Shown here: positions 40,653-49,370 of the stretch, piece after piece
Position numbering within the stretch: the first letter of the stretch is position 1
Layout: each line of letters opens with the position of its first letter
NCBI GenBank assembly: GCA_029855935.1
Contig: JAGSHN010000005.1
Coordinates: 124,001 to 188,000, forward strand
Direction: 5' to 3'
Length of the DNA stretch: 64,000 bases
Origin: Candidatus Thorarchaeota archaeon
GTDB lineage: Archaea; Asgardarchaeota; Thorarchaeia; Thorarchaeales; Thorarchaeaceae
The notes under the pieces: generated by a model
The model's input: only the letters and a program-made list of their open reading frames with translations
Told to the model about the DNA's origin: nothing
Database searches by the model: none
Made by a program: the position numbers and the translations under genes

Positions 40653-43498
40653 CCTCGGCGTTTGGCCGCTTGAGTAGCGAGATTGTCGAGTACATATCGA
40701 GTGAGGGGATTAGTGAGCCGACGCCAATCCAAGAAACCGCAATTCCGCAGATTCTTGACTCAGACGACTGTTTCCTGCTCTCGGCACCTACTGGAACTGG
40801 AAAGACCGAGGCCGCGCTACTGCCTCTGCTTCACAAGCTATCCGCGAGGATAGAGAAGGACGGAGGCATCTTTGGAATAGCGATACTCTACATAACACCG
40901 CTCAAGGCCCTGAATAGAGATGTGTTCAAGAGAGTAAGGGGGCTCTGCGAACATCTAGGGGTCGGAATAGATGTCAGGCATGGAGACACGACCGCCTATG
41001 CCAGAAGAAAGCAAGCACTCTATCCTCCCAACCTGATGGTCACAACCCCCGAAACCCTTCAGGCAATCCTCCCGGGAAAACGAATGCGCTTTAATCTGCG
41101 CAGTGTCACGGCGGTTGTAGTAGATGAGGTTCATGAGATTGCAGGGAGCAAGAGAGGGGTCCAGCTTGCTGTCGCACTGGAACGACTTGAGCATCTAGTA
41201 GGGCGGCCAGTGCAGCGGGTCGGACTCTCGGCGACTGTTGGAAATACGCGAGAGGTCGCCAGACTCGTGGGAGGTGTAGGAAGACCAGTCAAGATGCTCT
41301 GGGCGGGATATGCCACCAGAGATCTGTCAATGAGAGTAGAGATGCCAGTTCCGACCGACAAACATCATCTGCTCGCCAAGCGATTGGCCTACCCTGCACA
41401 CCCCATATCACGTCTCGATAGAATCAGGGAGCTAGTGGAGGGACACGAGAGCACGATAGTATTTGCGAATACACGGTCACTGGCCGAAACTATGGGGGCG
41501 AAACTAAGGCTTCTGGCGCCCTCACTGGAGTTCGAGGTCCATCATGGATCGCTCTCTAAGGATGCACGCCTTGCGGCAGAACACCGTCTAAGAGAGGGAG
41601 AGATAAGAGCGATTATTGCCACATCAAGCCTGGAACTGGGTATAGACATCGGCCAGGTCGATCTTGTGATTCAATATGGCAGCCCCCGAAACACATCTAG
41701 GGCGGTTCAGCGGGTTGGAAGGGCAGGTCATAGAGTTGGAGGTAAGTCAGAGGGGGTGATCATTGCCACAGTCAACCTAGATGATGTCACGGAGTCGGGG
41801 GTGATACTCCGAAGAGCACGGGCGAACAGAATCGAGAGAACGCACGTGTTACGCAGGGCATGGGACGTATTGGCACACCAGGTGGCAGGCATTGTTCTAG
41901 AGCATAGAGCTATAGATGTCAGAACGATACTTCAGATTGTCAGAAAGGCGAGCCCCTTCAGAAACGTTTCAATGGCCGAACTGAATAGAATCATCGATTT
42001 CCTAGCCAAGCGAGGTATGCTGCGTCGAAACGAGTATGAGGTCAAGATGGGACCGCGCACCCGAGCGTACTACTATGAGGGGCTGAGCACAATTCCTGAT
42101 GTCCAGCAAGTTATGGTTGTCGACAGCATCACACGATCCAGCATCGGAGTGCTGGACGAAGAATATGTGCGCGAGTATATTGACACAGGGTCGACTTTCG
42201 TGATACGTGGACGCCCGTATGTTGTTGTTTCAGTCGACGACGAAGAGGTACTGTGTCAACCAATCGTTGGGACTGACCCCACCGCACCGCGTTGGATTGG
42301 TGAGATGATACCTGTTCCATTCGAGGTCGCATGTGAGGTTGCGGACCTGTGGAATAAGGCTGCAGAGAGGAACGAGAGAGAAGTTCGCAGAGACATCAAG
42401 AAGAGATACTGCCTAGAGGATGCTGCGGTGGGCTTTCTTCTGAGGGAGAGTAGGAGGGCCAGAGAGGAGCTGGGATGCCTGCCCTCAAAACGCAGGATTG
42501 TGATAGAACAGTTTCCGAGTGGTACTGTGATCCACGCCCCCCTTGGAACTCAAGGTAATGAAACTCTCGGGCTGATCGTGGCGGCAGTCCTTACAACGCG
42601 GATTGGCTCTGAGATTTTGGTCGAACACGACCCCTACAGAATCCTCCTCGTATCGAGGGGCACCGTCGATGCGCAGGCCGTCAAGAGTATTCTTCGCACC
42701 TATGATCGAGAACAAATCAATGTGGTTCTTCGACTGGCACTCAAGAACACACAGACCTTTGCATCAAGATTCGTACAAGTGGCCCGGAGAATGGGGATAG
42801 TCAAGAGAAACGCAAGGCTGCGTGACATTCCGGTAGGGAGGCTGATCGAGAGCTACGTGGACAGTCCTGTGTTCGAGGAGGCTATGGAGGAAGTGTTGTC
42901 CGAAAAGATGGACCCTATGCTGATTGGAAACGTGATCGACCGTGTCCGAGAGGGTACTGTTGAGATTACTACGGTCAGAACCGAGAAACCCTCAACTCTG
43001 GCAAGGCTGATAGTCGAGCACAAGACTCGATTCGAAATGATCACAGAGGTCACTGGCGAAGAGGATGTCCTGCGCCTCCTTGAGGAGCGACTGCTATCAA
43101 GACGGATGAGATTGGTGTGTATGAGGGGGGACTGGGAGAGCATAAGAACGGTGTCCACCTTGGACGACACCGTCAGATGTACGAGATGTGGGTCGACACT
43201 CGTTGCGGTGACCAACACCACAGACAAGGACTTGAAACAGCTGATTGCACGAGTGCAGAGGGGAGAGAGTCTCACTAGAAACGAGAGGAGAAGATACGAA
43301 CGGGCCGCACTGTCATCTAGCTTGGTGGCAACATACGGCAAGGTTGCGGTAATGGTATTGGCTGGACGCGGAATAGGACCAGAAACAGCATCAAGGATTC
43401 TCAGGCCGGGAAATGTAGAGCACCGATTGACTCTTTTGAGGGCGGTGGCAAGAGCAGAGAGAGACTATGCACGAACCCATCAGTACTGGGCCAGATGA
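40649..43498 (+). CDS. lhr: Lhr-type large DEAD/DEAH helicase
   Basis: A 949-residue superfamily 2 helicase. Walker A is APTGTGKT at 46-53 and the DEVH box at 159-162. RecA2 motifs are IIATSSLELGIDIG and QRVGRAGHR, followed by the winged-helix and Lhr-core domains. A C-terminal CTRCGSTL segment may bind zinc. Lhr acts in DNA repair and branched-DNA unwinding in archaea. It starts within the upstream small gene and overlaps engB by 32 bases. Confidence 0.93.
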   Translation: MTSAFGRLSSEIVEYISSEGISEPTPIQETAIPQILDSDDCFLLSAPTGTGKTEAALLPLLHKLSARIEKDGGIFGIAILYITPLKALNRDVFKRVRGLCEHLGVGIDVRHGDTTAYARRKQALYPPNLMVTTPETLQAILPGKRMRFNLRSVTAVVVDEVHEIAGSKRGVQLAVALERLEHLVGRPVQRVGLSATVGNTREVARLVGGVGRPVKMLWAGYATRDLSMRVEMPVPTDKHHLLAKRLAYPAHPISRLDRIRELVEGHESTIVFANTRSLAETMGAKLRLLAPSLEFEVHHGSLSKDARLAAEHRLREGEIRAIIATSSLELGIDIGQVDLVIQYGSPRNTSRAVQRVGRAGHRVGGKSEGVIIATVNLDDVTESGVILRRARANRIERTHVLRRAWDVLAHQVAGIVLEHRAIDVRTILQIVRKASPFRNVSMAELNRIIDFLAKRGMLRRNEYEVKMGPRTRAYYYEGLSTIPDVQQVMVVDSITRSSIGVLDEEYVREYIDTGSTFVIRGRPYVVVSVDDEEVLCQPIVGTDPTAPRWIGEMIPVPFEVACEVADLWNKAAERNEREVRRDIKKRYCLEDAAVGFLLRESRRAREELGCLPSKRRIVIEQFPSGTVIHAPLGTQGNETLGLIVAAVLTTRIGSEILVEHDPYRILLVSRGTVDAQAVKSILRTYDREQINVVLRLALKNTQTFASRFVQVARRMGIVKRNARLRDIPVGRLIESYVDSPVFEEAMEEVLSEKMDPMLIGNVIDRVREGTVEITTVRTEKPSTLARLIVEHKTRFEMITEVTGEEDVLRLLEERLLSRRMRLVCMRGDWESIRTVSTLDDTVRCTRCGSTLVAVTNTTDKDLKQLIARVQRGESLTRNERRRYERAALSSSLVATYGKVAVMVLAGRGIGPETASRILRPGNVEHRLTLLRAVARAERDYARTHQYWAR

Positions 43499-44114
43499 CA
43501 CGCGAGAACTAGTCGTCTTCGTAGGAAGAAGTAATGTCGGGAAGAGCAGTATCATCAGAGCCCTCACGGGGAAGCGGGTCCGTGTCGGAAAGCATCCCGG
43601 CAGCACTCGCAAGTTCCTAGCTCTCGATATGGGGCCAGTCATCTTCATAGACATGCCCGGATTTGGGTATATGGCCAAGCAGAGCAGGACCAAGATTGAG
43701 GAAACTAAGACAGCCATAGTCAGGTCTCTTGAGAAGCTTCAGGAGAGAATCGTATTGGGAGTTCTCATACTGGATGTTTCCCTATTCAGAGAAATAGTAG
43801 AGAGATGGGAGCGGCGTGGAGAGATTCCAATAGATGTGGAGTTCTATGCGTTCCTCCACGAGGTGGCAAGACAGGTCATAGTTGTGGCCAACAAGATCGA
43901 TAAGGTGCGTAGACGCGATAGAGGGGACGTATTGAGTTACGTCGCTCAGCGTCTGACCGAGGCGATGCCAACAAAACAACTCAATCTTGTCGTGACATCT
44001 GCGTCTAAGAAACACGGCATCTCAGAGCTGAGAGAGGCCATAGAGGCATGTCTTGATAGCGAGGGTGTTGGCATCCCGCGCTGGCCAGGGATTGAAGTTG
44101 ATCAGAGCGACTAG
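43467..44114 (+). CDS. engB: EngB-type GTPase
   Basis: A 215-residue TRAFAC GTPase: G1 GRSNVGKSS near residue 20, G2 at about 46 (HPGSTRKF), G3 DMPGFGYM, G4 NKID, and TSASKKHG as G5. The EngB family assists large-subunit assembly in bacteria; the archaeal role is inferred. It starts inside lhr with a 32-base overlap. Its end overlaps the convergent surface-protein gene by 4 bases. Confidence 0.9.
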   Translation: MHEPISTGPDDTRELVVFVGRSNVGKSSIIRALTGKRVRVGKHPGSTRKFLALDMGPVIFIDMPGFGYMAKQSRTKIEETKTAIVRSLEKLQERIVLGVLILDVSLFREIVERWERRGEIPIDVEFYAFLHEVARQVIVVANKIDKVRRRDRGDVLSYVAQRLTEAMPTKQLNLVVTSASKKHGISELREAIEACLDSEGVGIPRWPGIEVDQSD

Positions 44115-45214
44115 CGTCGTTTCCTCACAGAATAGTATATGACTCCGAGCATAAGAACGACCGACGATACTGTGAGCATAGGAGTGATCGCAGTCGGCGA
44201 TTCGATGTGCTGCTCTGAGAGCCAGTTGAGGATGTTCATGAATAGGCGTGCATTGTCAGCAGTGTAGAACCACTTCATCTCCGAACGGGCGTCGGACTCT
44301 GGAAGGTCAAGTGGTCGACCGGTGAACATTATGGTAGACCCCGATATGACAATACGACTACGACCATACTCGAATGCGGCAAGCCAAGGCGGGAAAGTAC
44401 CGTTGATTGCCGAGTACGAATAGGGGCGCTCCTCAAACTCGGCCAGACTCATATTCGGAAACGAGATGTTAGCAAAAGAATACGGGCCCTTCCTGTACTG
44501 AGCAAAAGATGTGTCATAACCACGTGCAATCGCGCAGGAAACGTCAATGGGCTTGAGCGTAGCGGTCATCACGACCAGCTCATTGATGTCATTGAATATT
44601 GGATGAGAGGTGTTCCAAGTGGTACTGTCCAACCGAATGACCTGAGGGCGCGTTTCATTGAGCGCATGCTCATAATCGAACATAGAGTCAGACCAGTATC
44701 TATCCTCCGTGGCATTGATGCTGAACCGCACACCAGACATGTTGAGAGCATCGAGAAGCCTGTTGACCGCGATATTGTCTCCTAGGTCCTGAAACGGCTG
44801 TTCAGACCAGTATGTCGAGTTCTGATCGATTGCTGGATCTCCCATAATGAGCATGTCGCTCCCATTTTTGAGAAAGTCTGAGATGGCTCTAATCTCGGAG
44901 GGCTCGAATTCGCCGCTTCGGTCAGGATCCGCGATTATCAGAAGGTCGACATCGTTGAGGAGCGACTCATTGAGTGGGGAACCCTCGTGCACCTTGACGA
45001 GGTATCGCGTGGAGGCGTTCACCATATCGAGCATCAGCTTCAGACCGTTCTCTTCGTCGTCGGGAGCAAACTGTTGGAGATGGCTCGCGTCGTACAGGAC
45101 CACAATCGGATCCAACGTGGATTGGGCCCGAACGCCTAACGGGATGGACGACGCCATTGTCAGGGCAATAATGGCAATGGCAAGGAACTTTGACGATCTA
45201 CTGAGCCTCGACAT
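44111..45214 (-). CDS. Secreted, membrane-anchored IFT52/GldG-like protein
   Basis: A 367-residue protein with a signal peptide (about 1-30, ending GVRAQS), an extracytoplasmic domain and a C-terminal helix (about 340-362) followed by RKRR. The segment IVVLYDASHLQQF, then DLLIIADPDRSGEFEPSEIRAISDFLKNG and LIMGDPA, recalls the glutamine-amidotransferase-like fold in GldG and IFT52. Eleven N-x-S/T sequons dot the outer domain, making it a likely AglB substrate. Function is unknown; ABC-transport or surface remodelling is a guess. Confidence 0.6.
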   Translation of the reverse strand: MSRLSRSSKFLAIAIIALTMASSIPLGVRAQSTLDPIVVLYDASHLQQFAPDDEENGLKLMLDMVNASTRYLVKVHEGSPLNESLLNDVDLLIIADPDRSGEFEPSEIRAISDFLKNGSDMLIMGDPAIDQNSTYWSEQPFQDLGDNIAVNRLLDALNMSGVRFSINATEDRYWSDSMFDYEHALNETRPQVIRLDSTTWNTSHPIFNDINELVVMTATLKPIDVSCAIARGYDTSFAQYRKGPYSFANISFPNMSLAEFEERPYSYSAINGTFPPWLAAFEYGRSRIVISGSTIMFTGRPLDLPESDARSEMKWFYTADNARLFMNILNWLSEQHIESPTAITPMLTVSSVVLMLGVIYYSVRKRR

Positions 45215-45367
45215 CTTGGGGTTTCCGACCTTCCTGCTCAGACTGCGACCACCAATCTGGCTTCGGTTTTAAAGATATTCCTCGGATTTTGGGATGAAAT
45301 GAACTCAACGAGAGGCAGCCTCTAGTGAGGCCGGACAGCAGGAGGGCCACTGGGGGCTGACAGAGGC

Positions 45368-45754
45368 CTAGTCTGTGCGTCGCCATCGTGCGAGGAACTC
45401 TTTCCGTTCGGAATCGTGTACGTGGACACGTGTAAAACGACCGAGAATCTGAGCAATCTCCTGTGCTAGGAGATGATAACAGAAGTCTAAACGATGAGAC
45501 AGTACTACGTCTTGGTAGAAACTTCGGCAGCTGCAATAGACGTTGGGTATCACCAGGTATTCTCGTTTGGCCCCGAGCACTATCCACCTGCTTGTTCCAC
45601 TCGGTCTGAAAATGTAGTGCTGTACTCTATCCTCTTCCACTGCTCGAGCCGCACGAATGAATCTATTGCCATATTGATTGGTGAGAACTTCCACTGTCCT
45701 ATTGTTAATACCGTTTGACCTGATCAGTTCAATCTCAGACTCGCTAAGGACCAT
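45368..45754 (-). CDS. SWIM zinc-finger protein
   Basis: A 128-residue protein with the SWIM signature CxCx(n)CxH in VYCSCRSFYQDVVLSHRLDFCYH. The N-terminal part (residues 1-60) is beta-rich. SWIM proteins of the SWS1 type partner Rad51 paralogues; an archaeal link to RadA/RadB is conceivable but unshown. It is divergent from the phosphoesterase gene. Confidence 0.8.
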   Translation of the reverse strand: MVLSESEIELIRSNGINNRTVEVLTNQYGNRFIRAARAVEEDRVQHYIFRPSGTSRWIVLGAKREYLVIPNVYCSCRSFYQDVVLSHRLDFCYHLLAQEIAQILGRFTRVHVHDSERKEFLARWRRTD

Positions 45755-45816
45755 CCTTGGTCAATAGGTCATTACAGCAGCGGTTAAAACATTGTGCCCT
45801 CTCAGATGACGGTGAA

Positions 45817-46647
45817 ATGGAGATCATTCTTGAGAGACGTGGAATGATTCTATCGTCCGGTGACCGATCGTCACTTCTTGTCGCAGACCTACACCTGGGA
45901 CTCCACAGAGAACTTGAAACTAGGACTGGTGCTGTCTTCGACTCAGAGCAGGAGGCCATCACACACGATATTGAGAAACTCATCAGGCGATACAGAGTGG
46001 ATAATCTGTGGATTGTAGGCGATCTGAAACACTCCATTGGAGTTGACACGGGATACAACTGGAGCGAGATTCCCAAGTTCCTAGACAGACTCAGTAGCAG
46101 GGTGAACGTCACGATACTTCCAGGCAACCACGATGGCGAGATTCGCGCACTAGTTCCAAGGAGAGTTGTAATAGGCGACGCTAGGGGGTGTACGGTCTGG
46201 CGCGGGGAACTGGTAATAGCCGCCGTTCATGGTCATGCTTGGCCCTCACCAGAGGTGCTGAGCGCAGATGTCATTGTGATGGGACATAATCATCCAGCCA
46301 TTCGTATCATCCATGAAGTTCCCCTCGGCAGTGGCGGACGAGTTAGAAGGAGAGGAATGCCAGTTCCTGTCTTTCTGAAGATGCCATTGAGCAGGCAATG
46401 CGTCGCAAGGCACGCGAGGATGAACTCAAGAACCGAGAGACGCGGAGAGGCAGTATTGTTCGTCATGCCAAGTTTCAATCCGCTCGCAGCAGGTGTAAAC
46501 ATAGGCAGAGCGGATGCGAAACTACGCGGACCTATGATAGAGAGCGGATGTGCTGACAAGTCCCAAGCGGACGTATACAGCGAGAACGGAGTATTCCTGG
46601 GAGATCTGGCGAGTCTATCAGAGAGAACTAACGAAAGCATTAAATGA
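45817..46647 (+). CDS. Calcineurin-like metallophosphoesterase (COG1407-like)
   Basis: A 276-residue phosphoesterase. Metal motifs are ADLHLGLH near residue 28, VGDLKH, LPGNHDGE, AVHGHAW and MGHNHPA. In archaea this family often sits beside lhr or ligase-type genes. The substrate is not known. ATG 45817 is supported by a TTAAAAC element about 35 bases upstream; a TTG at 45757 is unlikely. The tRNA-Pro promoter lies in its last codons. Confidence 0.88.
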   Translation: MEIILERRGMILSSGDRSSLLVADLHLGLHRELETRTGAVFDSEQEAITHDIEKLIRRYRVDNLWIVGDLKHSIGVDTGYNWSEIPKFLDRLSSRVNVTILPGNHDGEIRALVPRRVVIGDARGCTVWRGELVIAAVHGHAWPSPEVLSADVIVMGHNHPAIRIIHEVPLGSGGRVRRRGMPVPVFLKMPLSRQCVARHARMNSRTERRGEAVLFVMPSFNPLAAGVNIGRADAKLRGPMIESGCADKSQADVYSENGVFLGDLASLSERTNESIK

Positions 46648-46672
46648 CTCCAGAGGCGGAATTGAGATTGAT

Positions 46673-46749
46673 GGGTCGGTGGTCTAGCTTGGTATGATTC
46701 TTGGTTCGGGACCAAGAGGTCGCGAGTTCAAATCTCGTCCGGCCCACCA
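46673..46749 (+). tRNA. tRNA-Pro(CGG), CCA encoded
   Basis: Acceptor GGGTCGG/CCGGCCC (one G-U pair), anticodon stem CTTGG/CCAAG with loop TTCGGGA giving anticodon CGG, T stem CGAG with loop GTTCAAATC, discriminator A, and encoded CCA at 46747-46749. There is no intron. A TTAAATG element at about 46640, inside the end of the phosphoesterase gene, is the probable TATA box. Confidence 0.95.
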
Positions 46750-46818
46750 CCGACCCACCGTCTTCTGCTAGAGCATAGCTCGGAAACATTGACACTGTCT
46801 TCGGGGGGGAATTACACA

Positions 46819-47295
46819 TCACTGTTGTGCCGATTTGATTGCGTGGAGAAGAACGGACGCCGTTGCGGCCGGACCAATATCGATCTGGGAGTCAATGCTT
46901 ACACACTCGCCAAGGTCCATCTCTCGCCTTGAGAATGAACTGGTACTGCCGGACAGGGTTATCATAACACGCTCACCGTTTGTTACCTGCCGCGACAAAT
47001 CGTGCAGATTCACACGATTCTTCGTCAACATTGGGGAAACCAGCATCAGAGGACGCGCTACGCCCAACAGTTCGATGGCATCTGACAAGTCTGGCAAGAC
47101 GATGAATCTACCGTTCATCTTCAGAGCAAGTTTGTTCGCATCTGGAACACCGCTCTGGGCAGCAGCACCCTCCGGTTTCGATACTATGAATGTTGGAAAA
47201 CCCATCCCGTACACAACTTGGGCAGTGTCTACGACTTTGCTGACGGAGTGGACATTGTGGAGTACGACGAATACGTTATCAAACTTATGAAACAT
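46819..47295 (-). CDS. COG4080-like SPOUT-related archaeal protein
   Basis: A 158-residue conserved archaeal protein. VFVVLHNVHSVSKVVDTAQV, then GFPTFIVSKPEGAAAQSGVPDA and FIVLPDLSDAIELL, match, from memory, a family labelled SpoU-like methylase. The C-terminal GECVSIDSQIDIGPAATASV could be the knot region. Substrate unknown. ATG 47295 follows a strong AGGAGG site. It overlaps the upstream methyltransferase gene by 11 bases, so both are probably co-transcribed. Confidence 0.55.
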   Translation of the reverse strand: MFHKFDNVFVVLHNVHSVSKVVDTAQVVYGMGFPTFIVSKPEGAAAQSGVPDANKLALKMNGRFIVLPDLSDAIELLGVARPLMLVSPMLTKNRVNLHDLSRQVTNGERVMITLSGSTSSFSRREMDLGECVSIDSQIDIGPAATASVLLHAIKSAQQ

Positions 47296-48247
47296 GAACC
47301 TGAACCTCCTGTGCAATCAGATGGGAGATCAGAGGTGGAACACTCTCTCCAACTTGATTGTATTGGCTTTCAATCGGGCCTACAAACTGGTAGTCATCAG
47401 GATAACTCATCAGTCTTGCGTGTTCTCTCACAGTGAGTAATCGGTGCTCATATGGATGTATGTATCGTGAGAGACCGTTGACAGATGTTGCGACTTGATT
47501 TGGATGAAGACGTACCCAGTTGGGGATGGTCCGTCCACGAGATCGAAAGTACCGAATTCCTTGACCCCAACGAGTCTTACGTACGAGCTTCTCTCGCGAC
47601 GGGGGCAGCAGGCGCAGCTGATGATTCGGAACATCGTTCGCTTGAGGTGAGAACAGAGCATCAAGACCTAATGGTGGTAAGTCGCCGATGGCCTCCTCAA
47701 CAACTGGGGCACGACGACGAGGCAGATGCAGTCGAATGTTGCTGATGAATAGCCTCAGCCTGCGAGACGGGTTCCCGTGCTCTTCAGCCCGGATCAGATT
47801 GAAGTTGACGTTGCTGATACCAGCCCGCTCCATCTCCTCCAGCACTATGTCTCGGCCACCTGCACGAAGCAGAGCTGCTACGTTCTCGATAACATAGACC
47901 TGTGGCTCTAGGTCGCCGATGAGCCGAATCGCATCGAGGAGTAGTCGCGCTGTCCCCTCGCCATAGACCCGCTCGATTGCAGGGCGCTCACTAGTCGGGT
48001 TGGCCAAACTGAACTCCTCACATGGGGGAGAGGCGATGACTATATCCGGTCGACCTCCAAGGAACCGTTCAATAGTCAGGGAGTGAAGGGCGCGGATATC
48101 GTGTAGCAGCACCGTTGCCTGCGGATTATTCAACTGGTAGGTTGCAAGAGCGAACGAATCCACATCTATTGCAAGATGATGCGTTGCAAGATGGGCGAAT
48201 CCCTGTGAGAAGCCTCCAGCGCCGCAGAAGAGGTCAACAATCTTCAT
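47285..48247 (-). CDS. DNA cytosine-5 methyltransferase (orphan)
   Basis: A 320-residue C5 methyltransferase with motif I DLFCGAGGFSQGF, motif IV SPPCEEFS with catalytic Cys76, motif VI IENVAAL, motif VIII RRLRLFISN and motif X QVGESVPP. The target recognition region is about 170-260. No restriction endonuclease gene is adjacent, so it may be a regulatory or protective orphan enzyme. ATG 48247 begins MKIVDLFCG; the upstream extension to 48274 is unlikely. Confidence 0.92.
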   Translation of the reverse strand: MKIVDLFCGAGGFSQGFAHLATHHLAIDVDSFALATYQLNNPQATVLLHDIRALHSLTIERFLGGRPDIVIASPPCEEFSLANPTSERPAIERVYGEGTARLLLDAIRLIGDLEPQVYVIENVAALLRAGGRDIVLEEMERAGISNVNFNLIRAEEHGNPSRRLRLFISNIRLHLPRRRAPVVEEAIGDLPPLGLDALFSPQANDVPNHQLRLLPPSREKLVRKTRWGQGIRYFRSRGRTIPNWVRLHPNQVATSVNGLSRYIHPYEHRLLTVREHARLMSYPDDYQFVGPIESQYNQVGESVPPLISHLIAQEVQVHVS

Positions 48248-48359
48248 GCTCGTCACCGGGTCGGAACCAGGCAATAGAAACCTATCGGTTGATGATTAAC
48301 CAAGAAGAGTTCAAACAGGTGTGCTAGGCAGCTGTCGACGGAAGAGTTCAAATGGAACG

Positions 48360-49343
48360 ATGAACAACAGACCGCTCACACCGCAACAAGAGAGTGAGAG
48401 AATGGGCACCGGAACAGGAAAGGGCAAGACCATTCTGTTTGGTGAGCACTTTGTCGTATACGGATATCCAGCACTAGCTGCAGGAATTGCAGCTGAAACT
48501 GTTGCTGTTGTGACGAGAAAGGAAGAGCCCGGCTGGACGCTTGACGATCAGAGACCCGAGATGCCGGGCTACAAGAAGGAGAAAGCCGAAGAGCAGCGCA
48601 TCTCGATAGAAAACGTCCTGCGATTCTGTGGAATTGATGTGTCAAAACAGGGCATTCACATAGAGTTTGGTGGTAATCTCGTTTGTGCCTCAGGAATAGG
48701 TGCGAGTGCGGCAAGCTGCGTTGCACTTGCACGTGCACTGAATGACGAGTTTGGACTGGGCTTCGACGACGAGAAGATAAATGAGGCTGCATACGAGGGG
48801 GAGAAAGGCTATCATGGGACCCCCTCGGGGATAGACAATACCGCATCGACATTTGGCGGACTTGTGTGGTATGTGCGGAATTTGGAGGGCGGACCACCAA
48901 CCTTTGAGAGAATCAAACTATCAAGGGGAGTAGACCTCGTCATTGCGGCAACGGGACTGACTGCTAGTACGAGGGAAGTGGTGGGTGATGTTAGAAGGAA
49001 GAAGGAGAGTAACCCTGAATGGTTCAAGGAGATAGTGACGGAGTATGATGGACTCGTCAGATCGGCTAGGGAGGCCCTCATCGCCCTCGACCTCAAGAAG
49101 GTGGGAGAACTGATGAACAGAAACCACGAACTGCTACAGGAACTGACAGTTTCCTGCGAGGAGCTAGACAATCTTGTGGGCATAGCACGAGAGAACGGTG
49201 CTCTGGGGGCAAAGCTTACGGGAACGGGACGAGGGGGGAATATGATAGCGCTGGCAGAAAGCCCACAGGCGGCACAAGACATCGGGGAGGCCTTGAAAAG
49301 GGGAGGTGCTGCTGCTGTGTGGATAACATCGTTTGGACTATGA
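48360..49343 (+). CDS. mvk: Mevalonate kinase
   Basis: GHMP-family kinase making mevalonate 5-phosphate. The 327 residues show KTILFGEHFVVYGYPALAAG at the N-terminus, the ATP loop CASGIGASAASCVALARAL, GIDNTAS and the C-terminal GALGAKLTGTGRGGNM. ATG 48360 is the preferred start, with an ATG at 48402 as alternative. It heads a cluster whose next three genes complete the archaeal phosphomevalonate branch. Confidence 0.95.
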   Translation: MNNRPLTPQQESERMGTGTGKGKTILFGEHFVVYGYPALAAGIAAETVAVVTRKEEPGWTLDDQRPEMPGYKKEKAEEQRISIENVLRFCGIDVSKQGIHIEFGGNLVCASGIGASAASCVALARALNDEFGLGFDDEKINEAAYEGEKGYHGTPSGIDNTASTFGGLVWYVRNLEGGPPTFERIKLSRGVDLVIAATGLTASTREVVGDVRRKKESNPEWFKEIVTEYDGLVRSAREALIALDLKKVGELMNRNHELLQELTVSCEELDNLVGIARENGALGAKLTGTGRGGNMIALAESPQAAQDIGEALKRGGAAAVWITSFGL

Positions 49344-49370
49344 GAACTAATCAAGAGGAGGTAGAGAACG

